The position numbers and the translations under genes were made by a program. From NCBI GenBank assembly GCA_017854535.1, contig JAFMHL010000006.1:1-64000 (forward strand): DNA of 64,000 nucleotides, in the 5' to 3' direction. Below the pieces are notes generated by a model. That model worked only from the letters and a program-made list of their open reading frames with translations, was not told the origin of the DNA and searched no databases. Positions 1 through 8,481 of the stretch are shown here, in pieces. How positions within the stretch are numbered: the stretch's first letter is position 1; each line of letters begins with the position of its first letter. This DNA comes from Nitratireductor sp. Lineage in GTDB: Bacteria; Pseudomonadota; Alphaproteobacteria; Rhizobiales; Rhizobiaceae.

Positions 1-852
1 AACAATCTTGAACCTAAAGATCGCGACATTGCCATGGTGTTCCAGAGCTATGGTCTTTATCCAAACATGACGGTCTGGGAGAATATTCGTTTCCCGCTCA
101 AGATCCGTAAGGTTGATCCGGCGACCCACCAAGAGCGGGTTCAGCGCGCGGTCGATATGGTGGAGCTGAACGACTTTACCCATCGTCGCCCCGCAGAACT
201 ATCGGGCGGCCAGCGCCAGCGTGTCGCACTTGCCCGCGCAATCGTTCGAGAGCCAACCGTTTTCCTGATGGATGAGCCGCTGTCAAATCTGGATGCCAAG
301 CTGCGTGTCTCAACACGCGCCCAGATTAAGAACCTGCAAAATACGCTGAAAACAACGACAATCTATGTGACTCATGACCAGATCGAAGCCATGACCTTGG
401 CCGACAGAGTTGTTGTGATGAATGCAGGTATTGTTCAGCAAGTGGGAACGCCGACTGAAATTTATGATAGCCCAGCCAATACATTTGTAGCCAGTTTTAT
501 CGGCTCACCTGCCATGAACCTGATGCATGGCGAAATCAGCAAGGGCGTGTTCACAGGTAAGAATGTCAAAGTGACAGGTTTGCCGAAAAAGCATGAGGGA
601 AAAATCGTACTTGGTTATCGCGCAGAGGATTCGAAAATCGTTACAAAAGGCGGACAAATAAGCGCTCCGGTTTATTCCATGGAATTATTAGGCGAAGCCT
701 CAATGGTAAGCGTGAAAGCTGGTGGTGAATTGGTCTCGATTAAGGCCGGCAAAGAATTCCGCGCCAATATCGGAGATAATATCCAAGCATCAATCCCAGC
801 CAGCATTTGCCATTTGTTTGATGTGAATACTGGAGCGCGCTTTGATGACTAA
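1..852 (+). CDS. ABC transporter ATP-binding protein, sugar/polyol (UgpC/MalK) type, 5' end missing
   Basis: This is the ATPase that powers a binding-protein-dependent importer at the inner face of the cytoplasmic membrane. The reading frame is already open at base 1, so the Walker A part lies upstream of the window. Visible in order are the Q-loop region (VFQSYGLYPNMTV), the signature LSGGQRQR at about window residue 67, Walker B (FLMDEPLSNLD), the switch histidine (THDQ), and a C-terminal TOBE-like domain after about residue 165. Long C-terminal regulatory domains are typical of the MalK/UgpC class, which imports sugars, polyols and glycerol phosphates. The stop overlaps the start of the next gene, so the importer is probably co-expressed with the catabolic genes that follow. 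The permeases and binding protein should lie just upstream. The substrate cannot be told from this subunit. Confidence 0.93.
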   Translation, partial: NNLEPKDRDIAMVFQSYGLYPNMTVWENIRFPLKIRKVDPATHQERVQRAVDMVELNDFTHRRPAELSGGQRQRVALARAIVREPTVFLMDEPLSNLDAKLRVSTRAQIKNLQNTLKTTTIYVTHDQIEAMTLADRVVVMNAGIVQQVGTPTEIYDSPANTFVASFIGSPAMNLMHGEISKGVFTGKNVKVTGLPKKHEGKIVLGYRAEDSKIVTKGGQISAPVYSMELLGEASMVSVKAGGELVSIKAGKEFRANIGDNIQASIPASICHLFDVNTGARFDD

Positions 853-1408
853 TGGCGCGAATAATGTATCTAGCGCGGGCAGTCGGCCTGAGCAGGCTTA
901 TCTGACAAAAGACAATGATCTTACTAAAACCGAGGTCACACGTTCGGTCGTGGAAAACATGGTTGATGGTCTGAACGATCATAAAATCAACGGCATGGTT
1001 TCGTTTTTCGCGGAAAGCTTTCGCTGGATGGGCAATGCCGGATGCGGCGCCAAGCAGGGACTAAGAGAGTTTCAGGATAATTGGCAACGGCCCTTCCAAG
1101 CAGCCTTTTCGGACAAGATCTGCATAGATGAAGCACGTCTTGCAGAAGGTGAATGGATGGCAGCATTTGGCCGACAGGAGGCCACCCATTCAGGAGAGTT
1201 TATGGGCATAGCGCCCACAGGAAAACGTGTTGAAATTCGCTATATGGATTTTTGGAAAGTTGTGGACGGCAAGATTGTTGATAATTGGGTGATGGTCGAT
1301 TTTCCCGCCGTTTTGCAACAGTTGGGAGTTGATCCTTTCAAGGGTGAGGGATGGGAAAAATATGATCGCGGCGAGGCGATTGCGCCCGGACCCAATCATC
1401 AAAAATAG
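845..1408 (+). CDS. SnoaL-like (NTF2-fold) protein, single domain
   Basis: A 187-residue protein with the alpha+beta cone signature of the SnoaL/NTF2-like superfamily: an N-terminal helix region followed by strands rich in W and F (SFFAESFRWMGNAG, VEIRYMDFWKVVDGKIVDNW). These small folds serve as cyclases, isomerases, dehydratases or binding proteins, so the fold alone gives no reaction. The ATG at 845 overlaps the end of the ABC ATPase gene; a TTG at 842 is the only other nearby start. The C-terminal tail (DFPAVLQQLGVDPF) has a counterpart in the two-domain relatives at 2787 and 4670, so the three are probably paralogues built for one pathway. Probably cytoplasmic, since no signal peptide is visible. 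Confidence 0.8.
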   Translation: MTNGANNVSSAGSRPEQAYLTKDNDLTKTEVTRSVVENMVDGLNDHKINGMVSFFAESFRWMGNAGCGAKQGLREFQDNWQRPFQAAFSDKICIDEARLAEGEWMAAFGRQEATHSGEFMGIAPTGKRVEIRYMDFWKVVDGKIVDNWVMVDFPAVLQQLGVDPFKGEGWEKYDRGEAIAPGPNHQK

Positions 1409-1456
1409 AAAACTAAGACTTACACAATCTAGAATAAATAGTGCGGGAGAGAACAG

Positions 1457-2782
1457 ATGATCAAACATCTGAAAACAGCCAAAAGCGAAGGCGCAAGAGC
1501 CGAAGATGATGCCAAAGTGCGCTCGAATGTTGAAGCTATTCTGGCTGATATAGAAACGCGTGGTGATGAGGCAGTGCGCGAACTCGCAGGAAAGTTTGAC
1601 AATTATACACCGCCTTCCTTTCGCCTTTCGTCTTCTGATATTGAAGCGTTGATGCAAAAAGTAACGACCTGCGAAATGGCAGACATTGATTTTGCCCAAA
1701 CGCAGGTTCGCAAATTTGCTGAAGCCCAGCGCGCCTCTATGACCGATATCGAAGTTGAAACGCTTCCCGGGGTTATTTTGGGTCATAAGAATATTCCGGT
1801 CCAATCAGTTGGTTGTTATGTACCCGGCGGTAAATTCCCAATGGTGGCCTCTGCCCATATGTCGGTATTGACCGCATCAGTGGCTGGCGTGCCTCGCATT
1901 GCTGCTGCAACGCCGCCTTTTAAAGGTGCCCCGAATCCAGCAGTGATTGCGTCCATGCATAAAGGTGGTGCTCACGAAATCTATGTGCTCGGCGGTATTC
2001 AGGCTGTCGGCGCATTGGCGATTGGTACTGAAACGATTGAGCCGGTTCACATGTTGGTAGGCCCAGGTAATGCTTTCGTGGCGGAAGCAAAGCGCCAGCT
2101 TTATGGCCGCGTTGGTATAGATTTATTCGCAGGGCCGACAGAAACCATGGTGATTGCCGATGATACGGTTGACGCAGAAATGTGCGCTACCGATCTTTTG
2201 GGACAAGCTGAACATGGGTATAACTCCCCAGCTGTATTGGTGACCAATTCTGAAAAGCTTGCAAACGACACATTGGATGAAATCTCCCGTATTTTAAAAA
2301 TCCTGCCAACGGCAGAGACAGCTAGTAAAAGCTGGGAGGATTACGGGGAGGTCATCCTTTGTAACACCTATGAAGAAATGCTGGATGTTGCCAATGACAT
2401 TGCCTCTGAACATGTCCAGGTCATGACCGATCGCGATGATTGGTTTTTGGAAAAAATGCACTCTTATGGTGCGTTATTCCTTGGGCCGCGAACCAATGTT
2501 GCCAATGGCGACAAGGTGATTGGTACGAACCATACTCTGCCCACAAAAAAAGCAGGGCGTTACACAGGTGGTCTATGGGTTGGCAAGTTCCTGAAAACAC
2601 ATTCTTACCAAAAAGTGCTCACCGATGAAGCGGCCACTATGATCGGTGAATATGGTTCACGGCTTTGCATGCTCGAGGGCTTTGTGGGGCATGCGGAGCA
2701 ATGCAATGTGCGCGTTCGGCGATATGGTGGACGAAATATTCCTTACGGTGAAGGCGCATCTGCGCAGGAAGCGGCAGAATAA
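1457..2782 (+). CDS. Histidinol dehydrogenase-like NAD-dependent alcohol/aldehyde dehydrogenase (HpsN-like)
   Basis: A 441-residue, full-length member of the HisD superfamily, which oxidises a primary alcohol in two NAD-dependent steps to the acid. Recognisable are the loop [15 protein letters not shown], the NAD/substrate signature DLFAGPTET, the zinc ligands Q250 and H253 (GQAEHG), and the catalytic pair E318-H319 (SEHV). It sits far from any his gene, which argues against histidine synthesis. In true HisD the residue before the F of the DFxKR motif is a zinc-ligand Asp; here it is Lys377 (WVGKFLKT). I associate this version with the HpsN group (sulfopropanediol dehydrogenase and uncharacterised relatives); that link is from memory of the family. 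A ribosome-binding GGGAGAG lies just upstream of the ATG. The substrate is unknown: no sulfo-lyase gene is visible nearby. Confidence 0.85.
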   Translation: MIKHLKTAKSEGARAEDDAKVRSNVEAILADIETRGDEAVRELAGKFDNYTPPSFRLSSSDIEALMQKVTTCEMADIDFAQTQVRKFAEAQRASMTDIEVETLPGVILGHKNIPVQSVGCYVPGGKFPMVASAHMSVLTASVAGVPRIAAATPPFKGAPNPAVIASMHKGGAHEIYVLGGIQAVGALAIGTETIEPVHMLVGPGNAFVAEAKRQLYGRVGIDLFAGPTETMVIADDTVDAEMCATDLLGQAEHGYNSPAVLVTNSEKLANDTLDEISRILKILPTAETASKSWEDYGEVILCNTYEEMLDVANDIASEHVQVMTDRDDWFLEKMHSYGALFLGPRTNVANGDKVIGTNHTLPTKKAGRYTGGLWVGKFLKTHSYQKVLTDEAATMIGEYGSRLCMLEGFVGHAEQCNVRVRRYGGRNIPYGEGASAQEAAE

Positions 2783-2786
2783 CATT

Positions 2787-3854
2787 ATGCCTTTCGATGT
2801 GAATGAAAAAAACAAAGCATTGCTAGCGCCTTTGCGAAGGGCGCAGGCAGACTTTGATGCGAACAAAGTGCGTAATGCGCTTAAAGCGATTTGTTCAGCC
2901 GACCTTGAAGTACGTATGTGTTTTCCGTTCAACGATATAACCGGATCAAAAAACTTTTATACCAATTGTTATGAGCCCTTGCTGGCGGCCCTTCCTAATC
3001 TTGAACGCCGAGACTGGATCGTGATCTCAGGCCCTGACGGAAATGGAAAAGAATGGGTTGGCTGCGGCGGCCATTACTTTGGAACCTTCGTAAATCCTTT
3101 TCTTGATATTCCTCCCACGGGGCATTTGGCTCATATGAGATTTCATGAGTTCTATCGTTTTGAGAATGGTAAAGTTATCGAAATACAGGCCATCTGGGAC
3201 ATTCCAGAATTGATGCTTCAATCTGGTGTGTGGCCCATGGTGCCGAGTCTGGGACGTGAATTTTGTGTGCCAGGTCCAGCCACATGTGACGGGCTACAAT
3301 CTGGAGAAAGAGACGAGTCGTTATCCAATGCAAGCCTAGATCATGTTATTGCAATGCTAACAGATTTAAAGCATGTGCCTGATGGTCCTGAGGAAGCGAT
3401 GAACATGCCGCACTATTGGCATGAAAAGATGAACTGGTACGGGCCAGCTGGAACAGGAACGGCACGCGGCCATCGCGGGTTTAGAAACTGGCATCAAATT
3501 CCTTTCATCACTGGAATGCCCGATAGAGGCAAATATCCAGACAAAACCGAGTTTCATTTTTTCGCAGAAAATGCCTATGTGGGCGTGACGGGCTGGCCTG
3601 ATATGCATCAGACTTTATCCCATGGTGGCTGGTATGGAATTCCGCCTTTGGGCAAAAAGGTCGATATGCGCAGTCTCGATTTCTGGCGTCTGGAAGTCTG
3701 TGACGATGGCAAACAACGGATCAGAGAAAACTGGGTGTTGTGGGATATGCTTGATGTCTACAATCAAATAGGTGTGGATGTGTTCGCTCGAATGAAAGAG
3801 CTTTCGCGTCCCTATGAACGTATTGTCCCAGATAAAGTTTGGAAACAAAAATGA
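2787..3854 (+). CDS. Two-domain SnoaL-like (NTF2-fold) protein
   Basis: A 355-residue protein made of two SnoaL-like units, about residues 10–170 and 190–345. Each ends in a similar aromatic strand and helix: MRFHEFYRFENGKVIEIQ with IPELMLQSGVWPM in the first, and MRSLDFWRLEV with MLDVYNQIGVDVF in the second. The start chosen is the ATG at 2787, four bases after the dehydrogenase stop; an upstream start would lie inside the previous gene. The stop overlaps the next start as ATGA. Family members of this double form are known to me only as uncharacterised polyketide-cyclase-like proteins. The placement between a dehydrogenase and an SDR suggests a non-redox rearrangement step (inference). Confidence 0.8.
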   Translation: MPFDVNEKNKALLAPLRRAQADFDANKVRNALKAICSADLEVRMCFPFNDITGSKNFYTNCYEPLLAALPNLERRDWIVISGPDGNGKEWVGCGGHYFGTFVNPFLDIPPTGHLAHMRFHEFYRFENGKVIEIQAIWDIPELMLQSGVWPMVPSLGREFCVPGPATCDGLQSGERDESLSNASLDHVIAMLTDLKHVPDGPEEAMNMPHYWHEKMNWYGPAGTGTARGHRGFRNWHQIPFITGMPDRGKYPDKTEFHFFAENAYVGVTGWPDMHQTLSHGGWYGIPPLGKKVDMRSLDFWRLEVCDDGKQRIRENWVLWDMLDVYNQIGVDVFARMKELSRPYERIVPDKVWKQK

Positions 3855-4618
3855 GTAATTTACCTAGAACTCCCTCGTTCCGTCTAGACGGAAAACGTGC
3901 ATTGGTCACGGGCGGGTCGTCTGGTATTGGTCTTGGCGGCGTGATGGCATTGGCGGAGGCCGGCGCTCATGTGGTCATTGCAGCAAGGAGGCTGGAAAAA
4001 ACGCAAGAAGTTGCTGCGGCCGTAAACAAAGCCGGGTTCTCTGCTGAAGGCATTTCCATGGATGTTGGTGATCTCGCCGCCGTTGAGGCAGCGCTAGAGG
4101 CGATGGAGCCTTTCGATATACTCTTTAACAACGCTGGAACCAATGACCCCAAACCTTATCTGGAAGTCGATCAAGATAATTTTGACATGATCACCGATCT
4201 TGATTTGAAGTCAGCATTCTTTGTCGCCCAATACGTTGCCAAAGGCATGGTCAAAGCAGGCAAGGGCGGATCGATTATTCATACGTCCAGCCAGATGGGT
4301 CATGTGGGCGGCATTGATCGCGCCGTATATTGTGGCGCAAAATGGGGCATTGAGGGAATCACCAGAGCGTCGGCAATCGAATTGGCGGTTCATAAAATCC
4401 GTGTGAACACCATCGCGCCTACCTTTATTAGAACGCCAATGACCCAATCGACCTTCGACAATCCTGAGCGCGTAAAATGGCTTGAAGGAAAAATCAAACT
4501 TGGCCGCGTAGGCGAGATTGAAGACATTATGGGCGCAGTGTTGTTTCTAGCATCGGACGCGTCAGCTTTGGTCACCGGAACTTCATTATTGATCGATGGC
4601 GGCTGGACCGCAGACTAA
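3851..4618 (+). CDS. Short-chain dehydrogenase/reductase (SDR, classical)
   Basis: A 255-residue classical SDR, which moves hydride between NAD(P) and an alcohol or ketone. Visible are the nucleotide-binding glycine motif TGGSSGIG (T20–G27), the NNAG strand, catalytic serines S146/S147, and the catalytic pair Y160 and K164 (YCGAK). The ATG at 3851 overlaps the preceding stop (ATGA), giving translational coupling; a TTG twelve bases earlier is less likely. The sequence ends with the usual LLIDGGWTA tail of the FabG-like/polyol dehydrogenase group. Together with the HisD-like enzyme it gives this cluster two alcohol-oxidising activities. The substrate is unknown. Confidence 0.92.
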   Translation: MSNLPRTPSFRLDGKRALVTGGSSGIGLGGVMALAEAGAHVVIAARRLEKTQEVAAAVNKAGFSAEGISMDVGDLAAVEAALEAMEPFDILFNNAGTNDPKPYLEVDQDNFDMITDLDLKSAFFVAQYVAKGMVKAGKGGSIIHTSSQMGHVGGIDRAVYCGAKWGIEGITRASAIELAVHKIRVNTIAPTFIRTPMTQSTFDNPERVKWLEGKIKLGRVGEIEDIMGAVLFLASDASALVTGTSLLIDGGWTAD

Positions 4619-4669
4619 AACATAGCGCAAAGAATAGAGTAAAATGAGCCGCAAAAGGAATGAATTGAA

Positions 4670-5647
4670 ATGGCACTAAAGGGTTTCAGCCAGCGCTGGA
4701 AGGATTTTCCAGACTATATCATTGGGATCACCAAAGAGATTTGGGAAGATCGCGGCATTGCGACACTAAATCATTACTATGCCAAGGATATTGTCGTGCG
4801 ATCCCCCATGGGCATTCAGCGCGGCAATGAAGCGGTCAAGGCTTCAACCATGGCTACCTGTTATGAGTTTCCAGATCGTGAATTATTTGGCGAAGATGTG
4901 ATCTGGTCTGAAGACAAGACAGGCCTTTTATCTTCTCACCGTTTGAATACCAGAGCGACGCACTCCCACGACGGTGCGTTTGGAAAAGCAACTTTCCTGC
5001 CGTTCAATGTAAAAGTTATCGCCGATTGCGCTGCCCGAAATGATACGATTTTTGATGAATGGCTGATCCGCGATTATGGCGGTATCGTTCGCCAATTGGG
5101 AATGAAGCCGAAAAAATATGCAAAGCGTTTGATCAAAGCTGAGGGCGGGGCGGAGAATTGCAAAAAGCCTTTTACGCCAGATCAGGACATTGATGGCGGC
5201 TATCACGGCAAAGGCAATGATAATGAATGGGGTCAGAAATACGCTGAAATTCTGACCGCAATCATGGCAACAGATTTCAACGTTATTAAACGCGAATATG
5301 ATCGCGCCGTAGTTACAGAATATGCGGGTGCTCGGATAGGTTTGAGCTTCGGTGATGTAGATGAATTCTGGGTTGGTCTGCGCTCGGCGTTTCCTAATGC
5401 TGAATTCAAAATCCATCACCAAATCGGCATGGATGGCGATATGTTATCGCCGCGTGCTTCTATCCGTTGGTCGCTGGATGGCAAGCATGAAGGATGGGGG
5501 TCGTTTGGCAAACCAACGGGCGCCCATGTTCATGTGATGGGTATGTGCCATGCAGAATTTGGCCCTTGGGGACTGCGCCGTGAATTTGCACTTTATGATG
5601 AGATCGCAATTTGGAAACAGATATTGATGCAAAGCGGAGATGAATAA
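4670..5647 (+). CDS. Second two-domain SnoaL-like (NTF2-fold) protein
   Basis: A 325-residue protein with two SnoaL-like halves, about residues 15–145 and 175–315, joined by a charged linker. The first half ends DEWLIRDYGGIVRQLGM, the same kind of tail as the other two SnoaL proteins here; the second ends REFALYDEIAIWKQIL. It is distant from its neighbour at 2787 and is not a simple recent duplication. It is separated from the SDR gene by 51 bases and runs directly into the cupin gene with no gap (TAA then ATG). No signal peptide or membrane segment is seen. The reaction is unknown; an isomerase, hydratase or cyclase would be typical for the fold. Confidence 0.8.
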   Translation: MALKGFSQRWKDFPDYIIGITKEIWEDRGIATLNHYYAKDIVVRSPMGIQRGNEAVKASTMATCYEFPDRELFGEDVIWSEDKTGLLSSHRLNTRATHSHDGAFGKATFLPFNVKVIADCAARNDTIFDEWLIRDYGGIVRQLGMKPKKYAKRLIKAEGGAENCKKPFTPDQDIDGGYHGKGNDNEWGQKYAEILTAIMATDFNVIKREYDRAVVTEYAGARIGLSFGDVDEFWVGLRSAFPNAEFKIHHQIGMDGDMLSPRASIRWSLDGKHEGWGSFGKPTGAHVHVMGMCHAEFGPWGLRREFALYDEIAIWKQILMQSGDE

Positions 5648-6613
5648 ATGACACCGCAGGAAATAATTGCGCGTATTGTCCGCTATGGAGAGTTACAGCC
5701 GTGCAAAACTGCTTTCATTGACGCCCATACGCCTGGCTCAAATCAAAAAGAAAACTTCACCATTATCGGTGGCGGTGTTTCTGAGAGCCCGGACCAGCAT
5801 GTGCATATCAAGGAAACCCCAGGCTTTAATATTGGCGCAGCGGGTCAACCACCCAAATGCCGAAACTCGCTTCATTCACACAGAACAGCCGAAGTCTTTT
5901 TTGTTTTAAAAGGCCGCTGGCGTTTTTTCTGGGGTCGTTGGGGTGATGCGGGGGAAGTGGTACTGGAAGAGGGCGATATAATCAATATTCCTACTGGCAT
6001 GTTCCGTGGCTTTGAAAACATCGGAACGGACTATGGGATGATCATGGCCATTCTTGGCGGCGATGATGCAGGTGGTGGAGTAATATGGGCACCGCAAGTG
6101 ATTGAAGATGCCAAAGAACATGGACTGGTTCTTGGGGGGAATGGCAAGCTTTACGATAGCAAGAAGGGACAAAATTTACCTGACGATATCAAGCCAATGC
6201 CACTTCTTACAGAAGAGCAGCTAACCGGATTTGACGAGCCAACAACCACTGAAGTTGTGCCGCACTATGTTGCCAGATATTGGGACATGATGGCAATGAG
6301 CGACAGCGCACCCTGCAAAGTAATTGGGCCTGATGCGCTTTTGAAAGATCGCCCCGGATTTGATGTGGATTTTCTTTCAAGAGATTCCATCGATCCAGAT
6401 ATCTACACAACAGATCGCCATGAAATATTGATGGTCATGCGCGGTCATTGGAAAGTATCCCTTGACGGCTTCGAAACTATTCTAGCGCCGGGCGATACAT
6501 TTGCTGTTCCACCGAATATGCCTCGATCCATTTCCCCGTCCATGACAGGAGAAGCGAGTCTTTATCGCATCAAAAGCAATGATGATCCGGCCGGACCAAC
6601 ACACAAGTTTTAA
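5648..6613 (+). CDS. Bicupin domain protein
   Basis: A 321-residue protein with two cupin barrels, about residues 40–145 and 215–310. In the first, cupin motif 1 keeps H76, H78 and E82 (HSHRTAE), but the motif 2 histidine is Arg120 (PTGMFRGFEN). In the second, motif 1 has lost the HxH pair (TDRHEILMVMRG) and motif 2 again has Arg in place of His (PPNMPRSI). The first barrel might still hold a metal through three ligands; the second is probably structural. Bicupins include dioxygenases, decarboxylases and isomerases, so function is open. It starts on the base after the stop of the SnoaL gene, which suggests tight coupling. Confidence 0.85.
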   Translation: MTPQEIIARIVRYGELQPCKTAFIDAHTPGSNQKENFTIIGGGVSESPDQHVHIKETPGFNIGAAGQPPKCRNSLHSHRTAEVFFVLKGRWRFFWGRWGDAGEVVLEEGDIINIPTGMFRGFENIGTDYGMIMAILGGDDAGGGVIWAPQVIEDAKEHGLVLGGNGKLYDSKKGQNLPDDIKPMPLLTEEQLTGFDEPTTTEVVPHYVARYWDMMAMSDSAPCKVIGPDALLKDRPGFDVDFLSRDSIDPDIYTTDRHEILMVMRGHWKVSLDGFETILAPGDTFAVPPNMPRSISPSMTGEASLYRIKSNDDPAGPTHKF

Positions 6614-6631
6614 TCAAGAGGAAACGAAAAG

Positions 6632-7756
6632 ATGAGCAAGATCAAAACAACCCATGTTGGCTCTTTGCCGCGAACTCAAAAAGTTGTCGACTTCATTTTT
6701 GCCCGTGAAAAACAGCAACCTTATGATGAAGCTGAATTTGATGCCGCTATGGCTGAAGCAGTTGATGAAACAGTTGGCAAACAAGTGACCGCTGGCGTTG
6801 ATATCGTTTCTGACGGCGAGACTTCTAAAATCTCTTATGCGACTTATGTAAAAGATCGCTACACAGGTTTTTCAGGTGATAGCGATCGCAATGCGCCAGC
6901 TGATTTGAAGCAGTTCCCTTCCTTCTTGAAGCGTCTTTCTGATGAAGGCGGAACACCTCAATATGCTCGCCCTCAATGCACCGGGGAGGTTACATCCAAA
7001 GGGCAGGGTGAATTGCAAAAGGACATCGCGAACTTGAAAGCTGCGATGGCAAAGCATGGTGCTAAACAAGGCTTCATGAATGCTGCGTCGCCCGGCGTCA
7101 TCTCCCTGTTTTTGCAAAATGTCCATTATCCAAGCCGCGAAAAATATCTAGAGGCTTTGGCTGAGGCAATGAAGGAAGAGTATGAGACGATTGTTGCATC
7201 CGGTCTTGATTTGCAACTGGATTGCCCTGATTTAGCCTTGTCGCGCCATATGCTTTTCAACGACTTGTCAGATGCTGAGTTCTTGAAAATCGCTGCATCT
7301 CATGTGGAAGCGCTCAACTATGCGCTTTCTAATGTACCCCAAGACAAAGTGCGGGTTCATATTTGCTGGGGCAATTACGAAGGGCCTCATGTCTGTGACA
7401 TTGAAATGGAAAAGGTCTTTCCAATTTTGATGAATACCAAGTCGCGTTATGTGCTTTTTGAAACGTCTAACCCGCGCCATGCCCATGAATGGACCGTGTT
7501 CAGGGATCGCAAATCCGAAATTCCTGATGATAAAATCCTGGTGCCGGGCGTTGTTGATACAACGACGAATTTTGTCGAGCATCCTGAACTGGTCGCCCAG
7601 CGTATTGAGCGGTTTACAAATATTCTTGGTTCTGACCGTGTGATTGCCGGGTCTGATTGTGGTTTTGGAACCTTTGCTGGCTTCGGTGCGGTCGATCCTG
7701 AAATCGCTTACGCAAAACTGAAGTCCATGAGCGAAGGTGCAAAGCGTGCATCTTAG
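6632..7756 (+). CDS. MetE C-terminal-like zinc methyltransferase (core methionine synthase family)
   Basis: A 374-residue TIM-barrel protein of the cobalamin-independent methionine synthase (MetE C-terminal)/UROD superfamily. The thiol-activating zinc site is complete: H243 and C245 (HICWGN), E277 (LFETSN) and C343 (SDCGFG). It starts with the family's typical THVGSLPR motif, so it consists of the catalytic barrel only, without the N-terminal domain of full-size MetE. Relatives act as core methionine synthases, thiol methyltransferases or coenzyme M-type transferases. An AAGAGGAAA ribosome site precedes the ATG. In this context it could move a methyl group from the substrate or a folate to a thiol, but that is inference. 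It might also be a housekeeping core methionine synthase. Confidence 0.85.
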   Translation: MSKIKTTHVGSLPRTQKVVDFIFAREKQQPYDEAEFDAAMAEAVDETVGKQVTAGVDIVSDGETSKISYATYVKDRYTGFSGDSDRNAPADLKQFPSFLKRLSDEGGTPQYARPQCTGEVTSKGQGELQKDIANLKAAMAKHGAKQGFMNAASPGVISLFLQNVHYPSREKYLEALAEAMKEEYETIVASGLDLQLDCPDLALSRHMLFNDLSDAEFLKIAASHVEALNYALSNVPQDKVRVHICWGNYEGPHVCDIEMEKVFPILMNTKSRYVLFETSNPRHAHEWTVFRDRKSEIPDDKILVPGVVDTTTNFVEHPELVAQRIERFTNILGSDRVIAGSDCGFGTFAGFGAVDPEIAYAKLKSMSEGAKRAS

Positions 7757-8473
7757 ATGACTAAAGAAACGCTGGTCCTTTTGCCGGGCATGATGTGTGA
7801 TGAGAGGCTATTTGCGCCTCAGGTCAAGCATTTCTCAGAACGCTATTTTGTCATGACACCAAGCTTGAACAATGCTTCGAGCATTGAAGCAATGGCAAAC
7901 CTATGCCTTGCGCAATTGCCCGATACTCCGGTAAACCTTGCAGGACTTTCCATGGGGGGCATTGTGGCTATGCAAATGGCCGTGAACGCGCCTGACCAAA
8001 TCAAACGTTTGGCGTTGCTCGATACCAATTGCAAAGCCGATGCGCCAGAACGTTTTGAGATCAGAAATATCCAAATGGAAAAAGTTCGCGCTGGACAATT
8101 GCGGGAAGTTATCATTGAAGAAATGAAGCCGAACTATGTGGCTGAACAAAATCGTTCAAATCAGGATCTCTTGGATTTGCTGGTAGAAATGGCGATGGAT
8201 GTAGGGGCGGAAGCTTTCATGAATCAATCTTTAGCGCTGCGGGATCGGGAAAAACTTTGCGGGCGATTATTCGATATTTCATGTCCGACTCTGGTGATGT
8301 GCGGGGAAGAGGATCGTCTATGTCCGTTGGCCTTCCATGAGGAAATCGCTTCTTTTGTCCCTGATGCGGAACTTGAGATCATCAAGCATGCTGGCCACAT
8401 CACTACATTGGAAAACCCCGAGGCGGTTAATGCCGCACTCGAAAAATGGCTTAAGCGAAAGCCGATGAATTAG
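7757..8473 (+). CDS. Alpha/beta-fold hydrolase
   Basis: A 238-residue cytoplasmic alpha/beta hydrolase with a complete triad: nucleophile S65 in GLSMGG, D186 (EEDRL) and H214 (HAGHITTLENPE). The oxyanion segment is LLPGMMCD. Members cleave esters, thioesters, lactones or C–C bonds. The ATG directly follows the TAG of the MetE-like gene, so the two are translated together. In a catabolic pathway it would suit ring or lactone opening, or thioester release. The exact substrate cannot be inferred. Confidence 0.88.
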   Translation: MTKETLVLLPGMMCDERLFAPQVKHFSERYFVMTPSLNNASSIEAMANLCLAQLPDTPVNLAGLSMGGIVAMQMAVNAPDQIKRLALLDTNCKADAPERFEIRNIQMEKVRAGQLREVIIEEMKPNYVAEQNRSNQDLLDLLVEMAMDVGAEAFMNQSLALRDREKLCGRLFDISCPTLVMCGEEDRLCPLAFHEEIASFVPDAELEIIKHAGHITTLENPEAVNAALEKWLKRKPMN

Positions 8474-8481
8474 GAATAGTC

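Noticed and set aside
740..982. Reading frame on the minus strand across the ABC/SnoaL junction
   Set aside because: It is antisense to two well-supported genes and has no recognisable motif or ribosome site.
1457..2782. Histidinol dehydrogenase of histidine biosynthesis
   Set aside because: No his genes are adjacent, and the site corresponding to a zinc-ligand Asp appears to be Lys377.
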